From JACJWR01 sp963842975 (lineage in GTDB: Bacteria > Actinomycetota > Actinomycetes > S36-B12 > UBA10799), in the NCBI GenBank assembly GCA_963842975.1, contig CAWJIH010000013.1:62001-126000 (forward strand): a stretch of 64,000 nucleotides of DNA, given 5' to 3'. The position numbers and the translations under genes are program-made. Of this stretch, positions 42,477 to 50,004 are shown in pieces (position 1 is the stretch's first letter; every line of letters begins with the position of its first letter). Under the pieces are notes generated by a model. The model worked only from the letters and a program-made list of their open reading frames with translations, was not told where the DNA came from and ran no database searches.

Positions 42477-43936
42477 AACAACTTGCCGAGCCGATCGGCG
42501 TCGGGGATCAGCGTCTCGTCTGTGCCGAATCCCACCGACACGCGATTGTTGTAGCTGAAGATGCAGATAGTCATTACTTGGTCACCAGAGCAGGGCGCCC
42601 AGGCAAGGGCGCCGGCCACTTCAGTGCCGGCGAATCGGATCGGTCCACGTGGGCCGGGTACGTTCGTCAACACCCCGACCGCCTTGTTTGCCATGTAGTT
42701 GGTGATCGAGGTCGCGACCGGGCGAGGTGATTTCGAGACGAGTCGCTGAACCCCGTAGGTGATGAGTGCCTCGTCGCTCGCTTTGATGCGATCCATTCGA
42801 GCGTGAATTTCGGCAAGCCGCGTGGCCACATCGTCGATACCCAACGGCATCCGCAGGACCACCAGGGCGAAGTGGTTGCCGAGTTCGTCGGTTTCGTCCG
42901 GATCGAACGGACGAACGCTGACCGGCACCATCCACAGCACCTCGTCGATCCGCTCGTCGCCGCGTCCCCGGAGATAGCGGGTGAGGGCACCGGACACTGC
43001 CCCAAGCAGCACGTCATTCACGGTGGTGCCGGTGGCCTTGCCGATCCGCTTGACGTCCGCCAGCGACAGGTCGGTGGCCCAGCCGATTCCCTTGGGCACG
43101 TCCGGGGTGCCGCTCCAGACGGTTTTGACGCTGGGCGCAGCGAGCAGGATTTTGGCGGTGTTGGCCACATCATTGACTGGTCGGTTGCCTTCGGTGCTGA
43201 CCAACTCTGCAACATCCGCGAGGCGGGCTGGGTTCTTTACCGCGGCAGCCGCATCCGATGCCACGTCTGCCGCAAGGGTGGGGATGTCGCCGGCGCTCTT
43301 GGGATTGGTGACCACCTTCGCCACAGCCTTGGCGGGAGCGATAGCTGCCCGTGAAGCGGTCTTGGTGGTGGTGGTCACAACATCTAGTGCGGATGCGGCC
43401 AGATTTCCTAATGCAGAGGCTGCGATCGAGGCTGGGGTTTCGCTGCGGCGGAGCGCCCTGCCCACCGAGACCGGGTCGCCATCGACGTCGCACAAGCCGA
43501 ACATGACCTGCGTCAGCCGGACCCCATCGGCAAGTGAGTGGTGGGTGCGCAGCATCATTGCTGAGCCGTCGACGCCCTCGGTCGGGTGGAACCCGTACAC
43601 CACCCGCACCGACCACAGCGGATGGTCGCGATCGAACGGGATGCTGCGTTGGGAGGCCACCCACGAGCCCAGCTCGTCTAGTCCGCCGGGCGCGGGCAGG
43701 TCGACGGCCTGGACGTGCCGATCGATGTCGAAGTCCGGATCCGTTTCCCAGTGCCAATCACCATCGGTGTTCACCGGGTGCGCGGCGAACACCGGGAACT
43801 TCGCAATCAACCGATCCGCAATCACACTGCGCACTTCCTCGAAGTCCAGCGAGGAGGTGAACCACATCAGTGAATCGATGACCATCAGGTTGTTCGGACG
43901 GTCCATGGTGAGCCAGAGAGAGTCCTGGGTTGACAT
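42422..43936 (-). CDS. Wax ester synthase / diacylglycerol acyltransferase (WS/DGAT)
   Basis: Joins acyl-CoA to a fatty alcohol or diacylglycerol, making storage lipid, at the membrane. The 504 residues contain the catalytic HHSLADG (His132, His133, Asp137) preceded by FDRDHPLWSVRVV, and later the second conserved stretch (TVNDVLLGAVSGALTRYL) and NVPGPRGPI. The family is widespread in lipid-storing actinobacteria. Start: ATG 43936, which gives MSTQDSLWLTMDRPNNLM, close to the family start. ATG 44002 would add 22 residues and run up to a sulfur operator, so it is less likely. It overlaps the alpha/beta hydrolase gene at the 3' end. Confidence 0.87.
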   Translation of the reverse strand: MSTQDSLWLTMDRPNNLMVIDSLMWFTSSLDFEEVRSVIADRLIAKFPVFAAHPVNTDGDWHWETDPDFDIDRHVQAVDLPAPGGLDELGSWVASQRSIPFDRDHPLWSVRVVYGFHPTEGVDGSAMMLRTHHSLADGVRLTQVMFGLCDVDGDPVSVGRALRRSETPASIAASALGNLAASALDVVTTTTKTASRAAIAPAKAVAKVVTNPKSAGDIPTLAADVASDAAAAVKNPARLADVAELVSTEGNRPVNDVANTAKILLAAPSVKTVWSGTPDVPKGIGWATDLSLADVKRIGKATGTTVNDVLLGAVSGALTRYLRGRGDERIDEVLWMVPVSVRPFDPDETDELGNHFALVVLRMPLGIDDVATRLAEIHARMDRIKASDEALITYGVQRLVSKSPRPVATSITNYMANKAVGVLTNVPGPRGPIRFAGTEVAGALAWAPCSGDQVMTICIFSYNNRVSVGFGTDETLIPDADRLGKLFYEEFEQMCAAFPESDPS

Positions 43937-43995
43937 ATCCACCCGTTGAGTATGAGGGGTTGCATAGCGGGAAGTTGGGCGAGAAGTCAAACGAT

Positions 43996-44025
43996 TCGAC
44001 ATTCTAATACCCCCTGGGGTATTAT
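43996..44025 (+). promoter_or_regulatory. Promoter with perfect CsoR/CstR-type operator
   Basis: Sequence TCGACA (43996-44001) and TATTAT (44020-44025) form a -35/-10 pair with 18 bp between. The perfect inverted repeat TAATACCCC-CT-GGGGTATTA (44005-44024) covers the spacer and most of the -10. The core TACCCC...GGGGTA is the known site type of CsoR-family repressors. These include the copper sensor CsoR and the persulfide sensor CstR, which controls rhodanese and persulfide dioxygenase genes in other bacteria. The genes downstream are exactly of that sulfur type, so CstR-like control is inferred. No such repressor gene is in the window. Confidence 0.75.
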
Positions 44026-44086
44026 CGAGGCGTTCTCCTCCCAGCCAGCTAGAAGCCAACTCCAACCCACCTCATAGAACGGACCG

Positions 44087-44428
44087 GTGATGATCGCCCA
44101 AGCGACGATTCCCGAATTGACCGCCGCCATGGCGTCCGGCAACGCTCGAGTCATCGACGTGCGCGAACAGTTTGAGTACTCCGACGGGCATGTGGCTGGC
44201 TCGGTATGGCTGCCGATGTCGTCGGTGCCTGCGAACGTCGACGAGTTCCGTGGCGACGCGCCGGTCTACGTCATCTGCCGCACTGGCAACCGGTCCGGCC
44301 AAGTCGTGATGTGGCTGGCCCGGCAGGGAGTCGAAGCGATCAACGTTCAAGGCGGGATCGTCGCTTGGCAACAAGCCGGCCACCCCATTGCCACCGGAAT
44401 GGAAAGCGAAGGGACCCTCACCTCATGA
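44087..44428 (+). CDS. Single-domain rhodanese sulfurtransferase
   Basis: 113 residues. The rhodanese fold has VIDVREQFEYSDGHVAGS and the active-site loop CRTGNRS with Cys64, whose persulfide carries the transferred sulfur. Start: GTG 44087 or ATG 44090. The stop overlaps the next start in ATGA. First gene of the sulfur operon behind the CsoR/CstR-type operator; it would move sulfane sulfur between glutathione-like thiols (mycothiol in actinobacteria) and sulfite. Confidence 0.93.
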   Translation: MMIAQATIPELTAAMASGNARVIDVREQFEYSDGHVAGSVWLPMSSVPANVDEFRGDAPVYVICRTGNRSGQVVMWLARQGVEAINVQGGIVAWQQAGHPIATGMESEGTLTS

Positions 44429-45885
44429 CCGTCGTAGACACCACTGAAACCCGCACCCCGGCGATCGAGGTGCTCGACACCCCGGACTTGGGCGACCGTT
44501 CGTACATCGTTGCGCTCGACGATCTCGCCGTGGTGGTGGATCCGCAGCGGGATATCGATCGCGTGCTGGACATCATCAATCGAAACGGCTGGCGGCTCAG
44601 CCACGTCGTGGAGACCCACGTCCACAACGACTACGTCTCCGGCGGCCTGGAACTCGCCCGCGTCACAGGTGCCACGTATGTGGTGCCGCGCGGGCACGAC
44701 TACGCCTTCGATGCGGCAATCATGGGCGACGGCGACACCTTCGAGGTCGGTGACATGCACTGGCGGGTGGTCCACACTCCCGGCCACACCCCCCATCACG
44801 TCTCCTACGCGCTGGACATTGGCGACCGAAACACCGCCGTTTTCACCGGTGGTTCATTGCTCTACGGCAGCGTGGGTCGGCCCGACCTGATCTCAGCCCA
44901 AGCCACCAAAGGGCTCGCCCACGACCAATGGCGTTCGGTGCGGCGGCTCGTCACTGAACTGGATTCCGAGGCGGCTGTTTTCCCCACCCACGGATTCGGT
45001 TCATTCTGTTCGGCCACTGCCACGGTGGGTCTCGAATCAACGATCGGCCTGCAGGCCGCGACGAACCCAGCCGCACTGCTGGACGAAGATGAATTCGTCA
45101 CCGAGCTCATCGCGGGCCTGGACGCTTACCCGGCGTACTACAAGCACATGGGGCCCGCGAATGAGGCTGGTGCCCGAGCCATCGACTTGACCCCGGCCGA
45201 ACATGCGGACCCAGAAGTACTTCGGGCCCGGATCGAGGCTGGTGAATGGGTCGTCGATCTTCGTTCCAGGAAGGTCTGGGCGGCCGAACACCTGTCTGGG
45301 TCGCTGAGTTTCGATGCGGAGGGCAACGCCATCACCTACCTGGGCTGGCTGATCCCGTGGGGCACTCCGGTGACCTTGCTGGGCGCCACCCAGGAGCAGA
45401 TCACCGACTTCCAGCGGGAGATGGTGCGGATCGGAATCGACCGCCCGGCGGGTCAAAACGTGGGCAGCCCGAGCACCTGGGCGCGGTCGCCGAAAGACGT
45501 CGGCTCACTGCAGCGGGCGACCTTCGCCGAACTTGCGACGGCGATGGCCGCGGATCCGAAACTGCTGGTGATGGACGCCCGTCGGCGCACCGAGTGGCAA
45601 GAGGGCCACGTCGTCGGCGCCAGGCACCTGCCGCTGCACGAATTGCCGGAACGTCTCGGTGACGTGGTGGCGTGGTCGAACGCTGCTGCTCACGCGGGTG
45701 CCGACCCGACCGTGTGGGTCTCCTGCGGCAGTGGCTTCCGCGCCAGCGTGGCAGGCTCGCTGCTGGCGCGCGAGGGTGTGCCAACGGCGATTGTGGACGA
45801 CGACTTCGGCAACGCGGAGAAGGCTGGCCTGTCGATCGTGAGCGATGCCCACGACACCATGCTGGGCGCGGCGTACACCGACTGA
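44425..45885 (+). CDS. Persulfide dioxygenase-type metallo-beta-lactamase fused to two rhodanese domains
   Basis: 486 residues. An ETHE1-like MBL domain comes first: THVHNDYVSGG (His65, His67, Asp69), HTPGHTPHH (His117, His121), GRPDL (Asp154) and FPTHGFGSFC. Persulfide dioxygenases oxidise thiol persulfide to sulfite with an iron centre. A first rhodanese domain (VVDLRSRKVWAAEHLSGS) has Trp-Gly instead of the Cys and should be inactive. The second (LLVMDARRRTEWQEGHV) has the loop CGSGFRAS with Cys, so it can transfer sulfur. Start ATG 44425 overlaps the previous stop. Similar MBL-rhodanese fusions occur in cst-like operons. Confidence 0.93.
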   Translation: MTVVDTTETRTPAIEVLDTPDLGDRSYIVALDDLAVVVDPQRDIDRVLDIINRNGWRLSHVVETHVHNDYVSGGLELARVTGATYVVPRGHDYAFDAAIMGDGDTFEVGDMHWRVVHTPGHTPHHVSYALDIGDRNTAVFTGGSLLYGSVGRPDLISAQATKGLAHDQWRSVRRLVTELDSEAAVFPTHGFGSFCSATATVGLESTIGLQAATNPAALLDEDEFVTELIAGLDAYPAYYKHMGPANEAGARAIDLTPAEHADPEVLRARIEAGEWVVDLRSRKVWAAEHLSGSLSFDAEGNAITYLGWLIPWGTPVTLLGATQEQITDFQREMVRIGIDRPAGQNVGSPSTWARSPKDVGSLQRATFAELATAMAADPKLLVMDARRRTEWQEGHVVGARHLPLHELPERLGDVVAWSNAAAHAGADPTVWVSCGSGFRASVAGSLLAREGVPTAIVDDDFGNAEKAGLSIVSDAHDTMLGAAYTD

Positions 45886-45901
45886 TATTGACTGTCCTTT
45901 T

Positions 45902-46666
45902 GTGACCCTTCTATTGCTGGTCGGCGTCGGTGTGGCGCTCGGCCTTGCACTGGGACTGTTTGGCGGCGGCGGCGGCATCCTTGCGGTGCCGCTGCTGCTC
46001 GCTGTGGGAGTTCCGGCAGACGAGGCAGCAACAACCTCCTTGGTGGTGGTTGCCGCGGCCGCTGTGGGCGGGGTGATCCAGAACGTTCGCGTGGGGCGGG
46101 TGGCCTGGCGGGAAGCGCTCACGTTCGGGGTCATCGGCGTGCCAGCTGCCATGCTCGGCTCAGTTCTGGCACTCAACACGGCGGATGCCATCAAACTTTT
46201 CGGCTTCACCGTGCTGATGGTCGTGGCCGGTGGGCTCATGTTGTTCAAGGCGCTGCGTGGTCAAGCGGGCGACCCCGACCGTGCCACGCAACGCCGACCT
46301 TGGGTGTTGGTGATCGCGGCGGCCCTGGTTGTCGGGCTGGTGACTGGCTTCTTTGGCGTGGGTGGGGGATTCCTGGTGGTGCCGGCGCTGGCGTTGGTGA
46401 TCGGTTTGCCGATGCGCATCGCAACGGCCTCCGCCCTGGTCGTGATAGTGATCAATTCGGCGGCGGCCCTGGTGCCGCGTATCGGCGAGGCTTTCGATCC
46501 GACCGCGTCTGCGGTTGTGGCAGTGTCGGCGGTGATCACCACCGTGCTGGCAGCGCGTTGGTCGAATCGTTGGTCTGGGAAGTCCCTTGGGGTGGGTTTC
46601 GCCATCCTGGTGCTGGTGATGGCGGCCGTGACCGCATACGAGGCGTGGCTGCTGGTCAGCACGTAG
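45902..46666 (+). CDS. TauE/SafE family sulfite exporter
   Basis: 254 residues with about seven or eight hydrophobic segments in two similar halves, each with a glycine-rich motif (GLFGGGGGILAVPLLL and GFFGVGGGFLVVPALAL) as in the TauE/SafE family. It would export the sulfite produced by the dioxygenase. Start GTG 45902, 16 bases after the previous stop, gives the first strand VTLLLLVGVGVAL; upstream in-frame ATG 45845 lies inside the neighbour. No ribosome-binding site is clear, as expected for a coupled gene. Confidence 0.88.
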   Translation: MTLLLLVGVGVALGLALGLFGGGGGILAVPLLLAVGVPADEAATTSLVVVAAAAVGGVIQNVRVGRVAWREALTFGVIGVPAAMLGSVLALNTADAIKLFGFTVLMVVAGGLMLFKALRGQAGDPDRATQRRPWVLVIAAALVVGLVTGFFGVGGGFLVVPALALVIGLPMRIATASALVVIVINSAAALVPRIGEAFDPTASAVVAVSAVITTVLAARWSNRWSGKSLGVGFAILVLVMAAVTAYEAWLLVST

Positions 46667-46736
46667 GCTGAGGCGACTGACTGGTCGCATCGACCGCCAT
46701 CCAACTTCTGACACGCGTGCGCCGAGGGGAACCGAC

Positions 46737-47132
46737 ATGGCCGACATGAACCTACTGGGTGGACCTGAGCCCACCTTCCTGCCGGAAGACGAATCTGTGA
46801 CCGCTGCCCTCGAGGATGGCACCGACGTGTTCGACATCGTCCGCCGTCACCCGGAATCGTCGCTGGCGTGGTCCCTGGTAGCGGAACTGGCCTGGGCTCA
46901 GGGGAGCGATATCGAGTCCTACGCCTATGCCCGGGTGGGGTACCACCGTGGGCTGGACGCGTTGCGGCGCAACGGTTGGCGCGGGCACGGTCCGGTGCCC
47001 TACTCCCACCCTGGGAACGTCGGTTTCCTGCGTTGCCTGTCGCTGCTGGCGCAGGCAGCGGACGAGATCGGGGAAACCGACGAGGCCCAGCGCTGCCGGG
47101 AGTTCCTGGCCGATTGCGGTGGGCTTGGCTGA
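46737..47132 (+). CDS. DUF3151 protein
   Basis: 131 residues matching the actinobacterial DUF3151 family in length and pattern: an acidic start (MNLLGGPEPTFLPED), AYARVGYHRGLDALRRNGWRG, and RCLSLLAQAADEIGE. It is probably a helical, tetratricopeptide-like protein. Start: ATG 46737 with GAGGGGA upstream. No function is known. It stands between the sulfur operon and the lipoprotein gene, which is convergent. Confidence 0.88.
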   Translation: MADMNLLGGPEPTFLPEDESVTAALEDGTDVFDIVRRHPESSLAWSLVAELAWAQGSDIESYAYARVGYHRGLDALRRNGWRGHGPVPYSHPGNVGFLRCLSLLAQAADEIGETDEAQRCREFLADCGGLG

Positions 47133-47154
47133 GCAGCCCACCGCGGCCTCACTG

Positions 47155-47658
47155 CTAGCAGCCGAGTGCTGCCACCAGTGAATCGTATGCGGATTTGACC
47201 GTCTGCACGGCGCTGGCCACAGCGGGTGAGGCCTCCGAGATGGGGGTGTCGTCCGGTTGCCCTTCCAGGCTGTCCAGCAGCGACCCTTCGGCACCTTGCA
47301 ACGCAGTCACCAACGCTCCCTGCACCGGACCCGCCTCGGCCGCTACCTGGTCTAGTTGGGCCTGCGCCTGCGCAACTGCTGCGCGCACGTCACCGACCGT
47401 CGCTGCCGGGTCTGTCTGCTCGGAGATCGACCCCTGCAGGGAAGTCAACGATTCGCAGGCGCCACCAGTGACTTCCGCCACCGCCGAGGACGCGGCCGAG
47501 GCCGCCTGTGATGCTGCGCTGGCCGCCGCCGAGGACGCGACGCCGGCTGCTGCGCTCGCCGCCGCACTGGTGGCATCGGAAGCGACGTCGGAACCACACG
47601 CGCTTAAGGCGAACGCGGCTGCAAGTCCAGCAACTGCCAAACCGAGAGACTTCTTCAT
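47155..47658 (-). CDS. Ala/Ser-rich lipoprotein
   Basis: 167 residues. The signal sequence MKKSLGLAVAGLAAAFALSAC ends in the lipobox LSAC, so Cys21 is the lipidation site and the protein would sit on the outer face of the membrane. After it comes a low-complexity Ala/Ser stretch (about 27-60), then a helical domain (VRAAVAQAQAQLDQVAAEAG) and a final Cys. Start: ATG 47658 with GGAGG six bases upstream, which excludes the longer frame. No family is recognised. Confidence 0.82.
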   Translation of the reverse strand: MKKSLGLAVAGLAAAFALSACGSDVASDATSAAASAAAGVASSAAASAASQAASAASSAVAEVTGGACESLTSLQGSISEQTDPAATVGDVRAAVAQAQAQLDQVAAEAGPVQGALVTALQGAEGSLLDSLEGQPDDTPISEASPAVASAVQTVKSAYDSLVAALGC

Positions 47659-47728
47659 TGCGGACCTCCAAGGTCGGTCGAGAATCGGGCCAAGGTTATC
47701 CCGCGCACCAGGTATTACCGGTGAGTAG

Positions 47729-49852
47729 TCAACCGGCGCGCTTCGTGGGTTGCTGTCGCACCAGCGCCAGCGCCGCTGCCGACTCCCGTTCGGCGATCCC
47801 CAACAGGTAGGCGGTGTCATCGGGATCGGCTGAACCGTCGGCATCGGCGTCGGCGTCGGCGTCGGCGCCGGTGCCGCTTTGGCCGCCCGTCGGTGCGGCC
47901 AGAGCCGCCAAGAACACCGGGTTGGGGACTGTCACGTCGGAAGTCGGGTCGCGCAGGAGGGCGGCAACTCCGCGCAGATTGGCTGCGGTGAAGCGAGCTG
48001 AGCGGCGCACCTGGTCGGCAGTTGGTTGGCTCGACCCGTCTTTGGTCTGCGCCGGGAACTCCGCTGCCCCACAGGCCCGCGTCGCATCGTGGATGAGTGT
48101 GTACAGGTTGTGCGCCAACCACGGCCGCAGTCCCGGTCCCAGCGGCTCCAACTGACGCACGTCGATGCCGTGTTGGACCACCGCACGAGCTCCCACCATC
48201 GTGCGGTGGTGCTTCCGGATCTGCTTCGTGCGGGCCTTGCCCTTGGTGCCATCGGCGAGGGCGTCGATCCAGGTCGCACAAGCATCCGCGTAGGCCGAGA
48301 CTTCACGCCGCAGTCGACGGCCGTGTCGCAGGGGCAAGATCAGCAGTAAGGCCACCGCAATGGCACAGCCGATGAGCACATCGGTGACCCGCTCGATCGC
48401 CACGGCTGTGGGGTCTTCCCCGACCACCGCGCGGGTGAACACCGTTTGCACCGTGATTGCGATGATGTAGAGGCCTTCATTGGCTGAGGTGACCGAGTAG
48501 GTGGCGAACGCCAACACTGCCACCATGGCGACATCGGCGGCGGGGACGTTCGGCAGCACAAAGACCAGTGGAATCACGAGCAGTGCGCCGACTGCGGTAC
48601 CGATGGATCGAGCGACGGTATCTGAGGTCAAGGCACGGTGATCCGGTCGCAGTAGCGCCACTGTTGTGGCCGCGATCCACCCCCCGTGCGACAGCCCCAG
48701 CAGATGTGCCGCGAGCAGGCCCAGCGCCGCGGCGAGGGCCAAGCGCAGAGCGGCGCGGACGTCGACCGGCTTGGGTGCGCCCAGATCCTGCCGCAGACCA
48801 CTACGCAGCCGTTCTTGCCGGTCACCGCTGCGGGCCACGGGGGAGTCTCGCAGCGTGCGCAGATGCCGGATCAAACGCCGGGTGGCGGTGGCCAACGTGC
48901 GGGCGGAACCGTGCGCTGCCTTGTCGGCCAGGATCGCGCTTGCCCGTCGATGGGATTCGCGCAGCTGCTCGATCGCGCTGGCGCGACGGGAAAGCACCCC
49001 TGCGGTGGTGTCATCCAGGGACAACACCGCAGCAGCTGCACGGAGCGCCTCACTCGCGTTCGCGATGGCCTCTTGCACCTCCGCATCGGCGATCGGGGTG
49101 GCGTCGAAGGCTCGTCGTGCCCGCAACGCCGAGGCCTCCTCCCGGATCATCTCCGCGTCGCCGATGAGCTTGCGCAGGGCGCGGCGGCGATCATGCGACA
49201 GGTCCGAGTGGGCCACACTTTCATCGGCTCGGCGGATCGCTTCTGCGGCGGCTTCGCCGGTTCCGCGGAGCGCGCGCTGCTGGGCATCGTCAAGGTGATT
49301 CGCAACCGCGAGCAGCGCCGCGGCCACGGGCCGACGTTCGGGTAGGTCCGCGGCGAAACGGACGGCTGCCCGGGTGGCGACTGTCTGCAGCAGGGAGGCA
49401 ACCAGCACGGCAAATCCGGCTTCCAGGGCGTAGTCGAGGCTGACTGCGTTCAGGCCGAGGAAGGCAAGTACCGCGATAAGGTCGGCGAACATTCTGCTGA
49501 TGGCCTTGTCTCGACGCGCAGTCAAGCCGGAGAAACCCGCCAGCGTCACGAGGATCAGTGATGTCACCCAGGCCGAACCTGCCAGTCCAGCAGCAAGAAC
49601 CACTGCGGTCAGCAACAACGACTGCATGATCATGATCCGGACCGTGTAGCCAGGCGGGTCGGCGGCACGATCCTGCAGACCGACATAGAGGGCCGCCACC
49701 GAGGCGAGGGCGCCGATCTCGGGGCCGAAAAGTGCCGACATGGCGATCAGGCTCACGAGCACCACTCCGGCGCGTCGCACCGCGGACCACCCCCGCCGCT
49801 TGCTCGAGTCAACGGCAAAAACGCTCTTTGCCACGGCTTTCGCATACGACAT
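47729..49852 (-). CDS. FUSC-family membrane protein (aromatic-acid-exporter-like)
   Basis: 707 residues in two similar halves, each with several hydrophobic segments (about 23-140 and 375-500) and a helical cytoplasmic part rich in Arg and Glu. The second half opens AALRLALAAALGLLAAHLLGLSHGGWIAATTVALL, a pattern of FUSC/aromatic acid exporter proteins. The C-terminus contains an acidic Asp-Ala repeat and ends TKRAG. Start: ATG 49852 or GTG 49876; the second has a weak site. The family exports aromatic or other organic acids; the substrate here is not known. Confidence 0.85.
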   Translation of the reverse strand: MSYAKAVAKSVFAVDSSKRRGWSAVRRAGVVLVSLIAMSALFGPEIGALASVAALYVGLQDRAADPPGYTVRIMIMQSLLLTAVVLAAGLAGSAWVTSLILVTLAGFSGLTARRDKAISRMFADLIAVLAFLGLNAVSLDYALEAGFAVLVASLLQTVATRAAVRFAADLPERRPVAAALLAVANHLDDAQQRALRGTGEAAAEAIRRADESVAHSDLSHDRRRALRKLIGDAEMIREEASALRARRAFDATPIADAEVQEAIANASEALRAAAAVLSLDDTTAGVLSRRASAIEQLRESHRRASAILADKAAHGSARTLATATRRLIRHLRTLRDSPVARSGDRQERLRSGLRQDLGAPKPVDVRAALRLALAAALGLLAAHLLGLSHGGWIAATTVALLRPDHRALTSDTVARSIGTAVGALLVIPLVFVLPNVPAADVAMVAVLAFATYSVTSANEGLYIIAITVQTVFTRAVVGEDPTAVAIERVTDVLIGCAIAVALLLILPLRHGRRLRREVSAYADACATWIDALADGTKGKARTKQIRKHHRTMVGARAVVQHGIDVRQLEPLGPGLRPWLAHNLYTLIHDATRACGAAEFPAQTKDGSSQPTADQVRRSARFTAANLRGVAALLRDPTSDVTVPNPVFLAALAAPTGGQSGTGADADADADADGSADPDDTAYLLGIAERESAAALALVRQQPTKRAG
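47837..47866. repeat. Hexanucleotide tract (GTCGGC-type, five copies)
   Basis: Five hexamers, four of them GTCGGC and one ATCGGC, encode the Asp-Ala repeat near the C-terminus of the FUSC protein. In-frame slippage would only change the number of Asp-Ala pairs. Confidence 0.75.
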
Positions 49853-50004
49853 GGCCCTAGAGTGGCGCGTAACCACCTGTTCATGTTGGTTGAAAGGCGT
49901 TCACTCAGAGTTTGCGGTCGGTCGATCGCTCGATTCGACCCGCTACAGGTGCTGCGAGTAGCGTCACCAACACAACATCACATCCGAGCGAAAGATGGGG
50001 TTCC

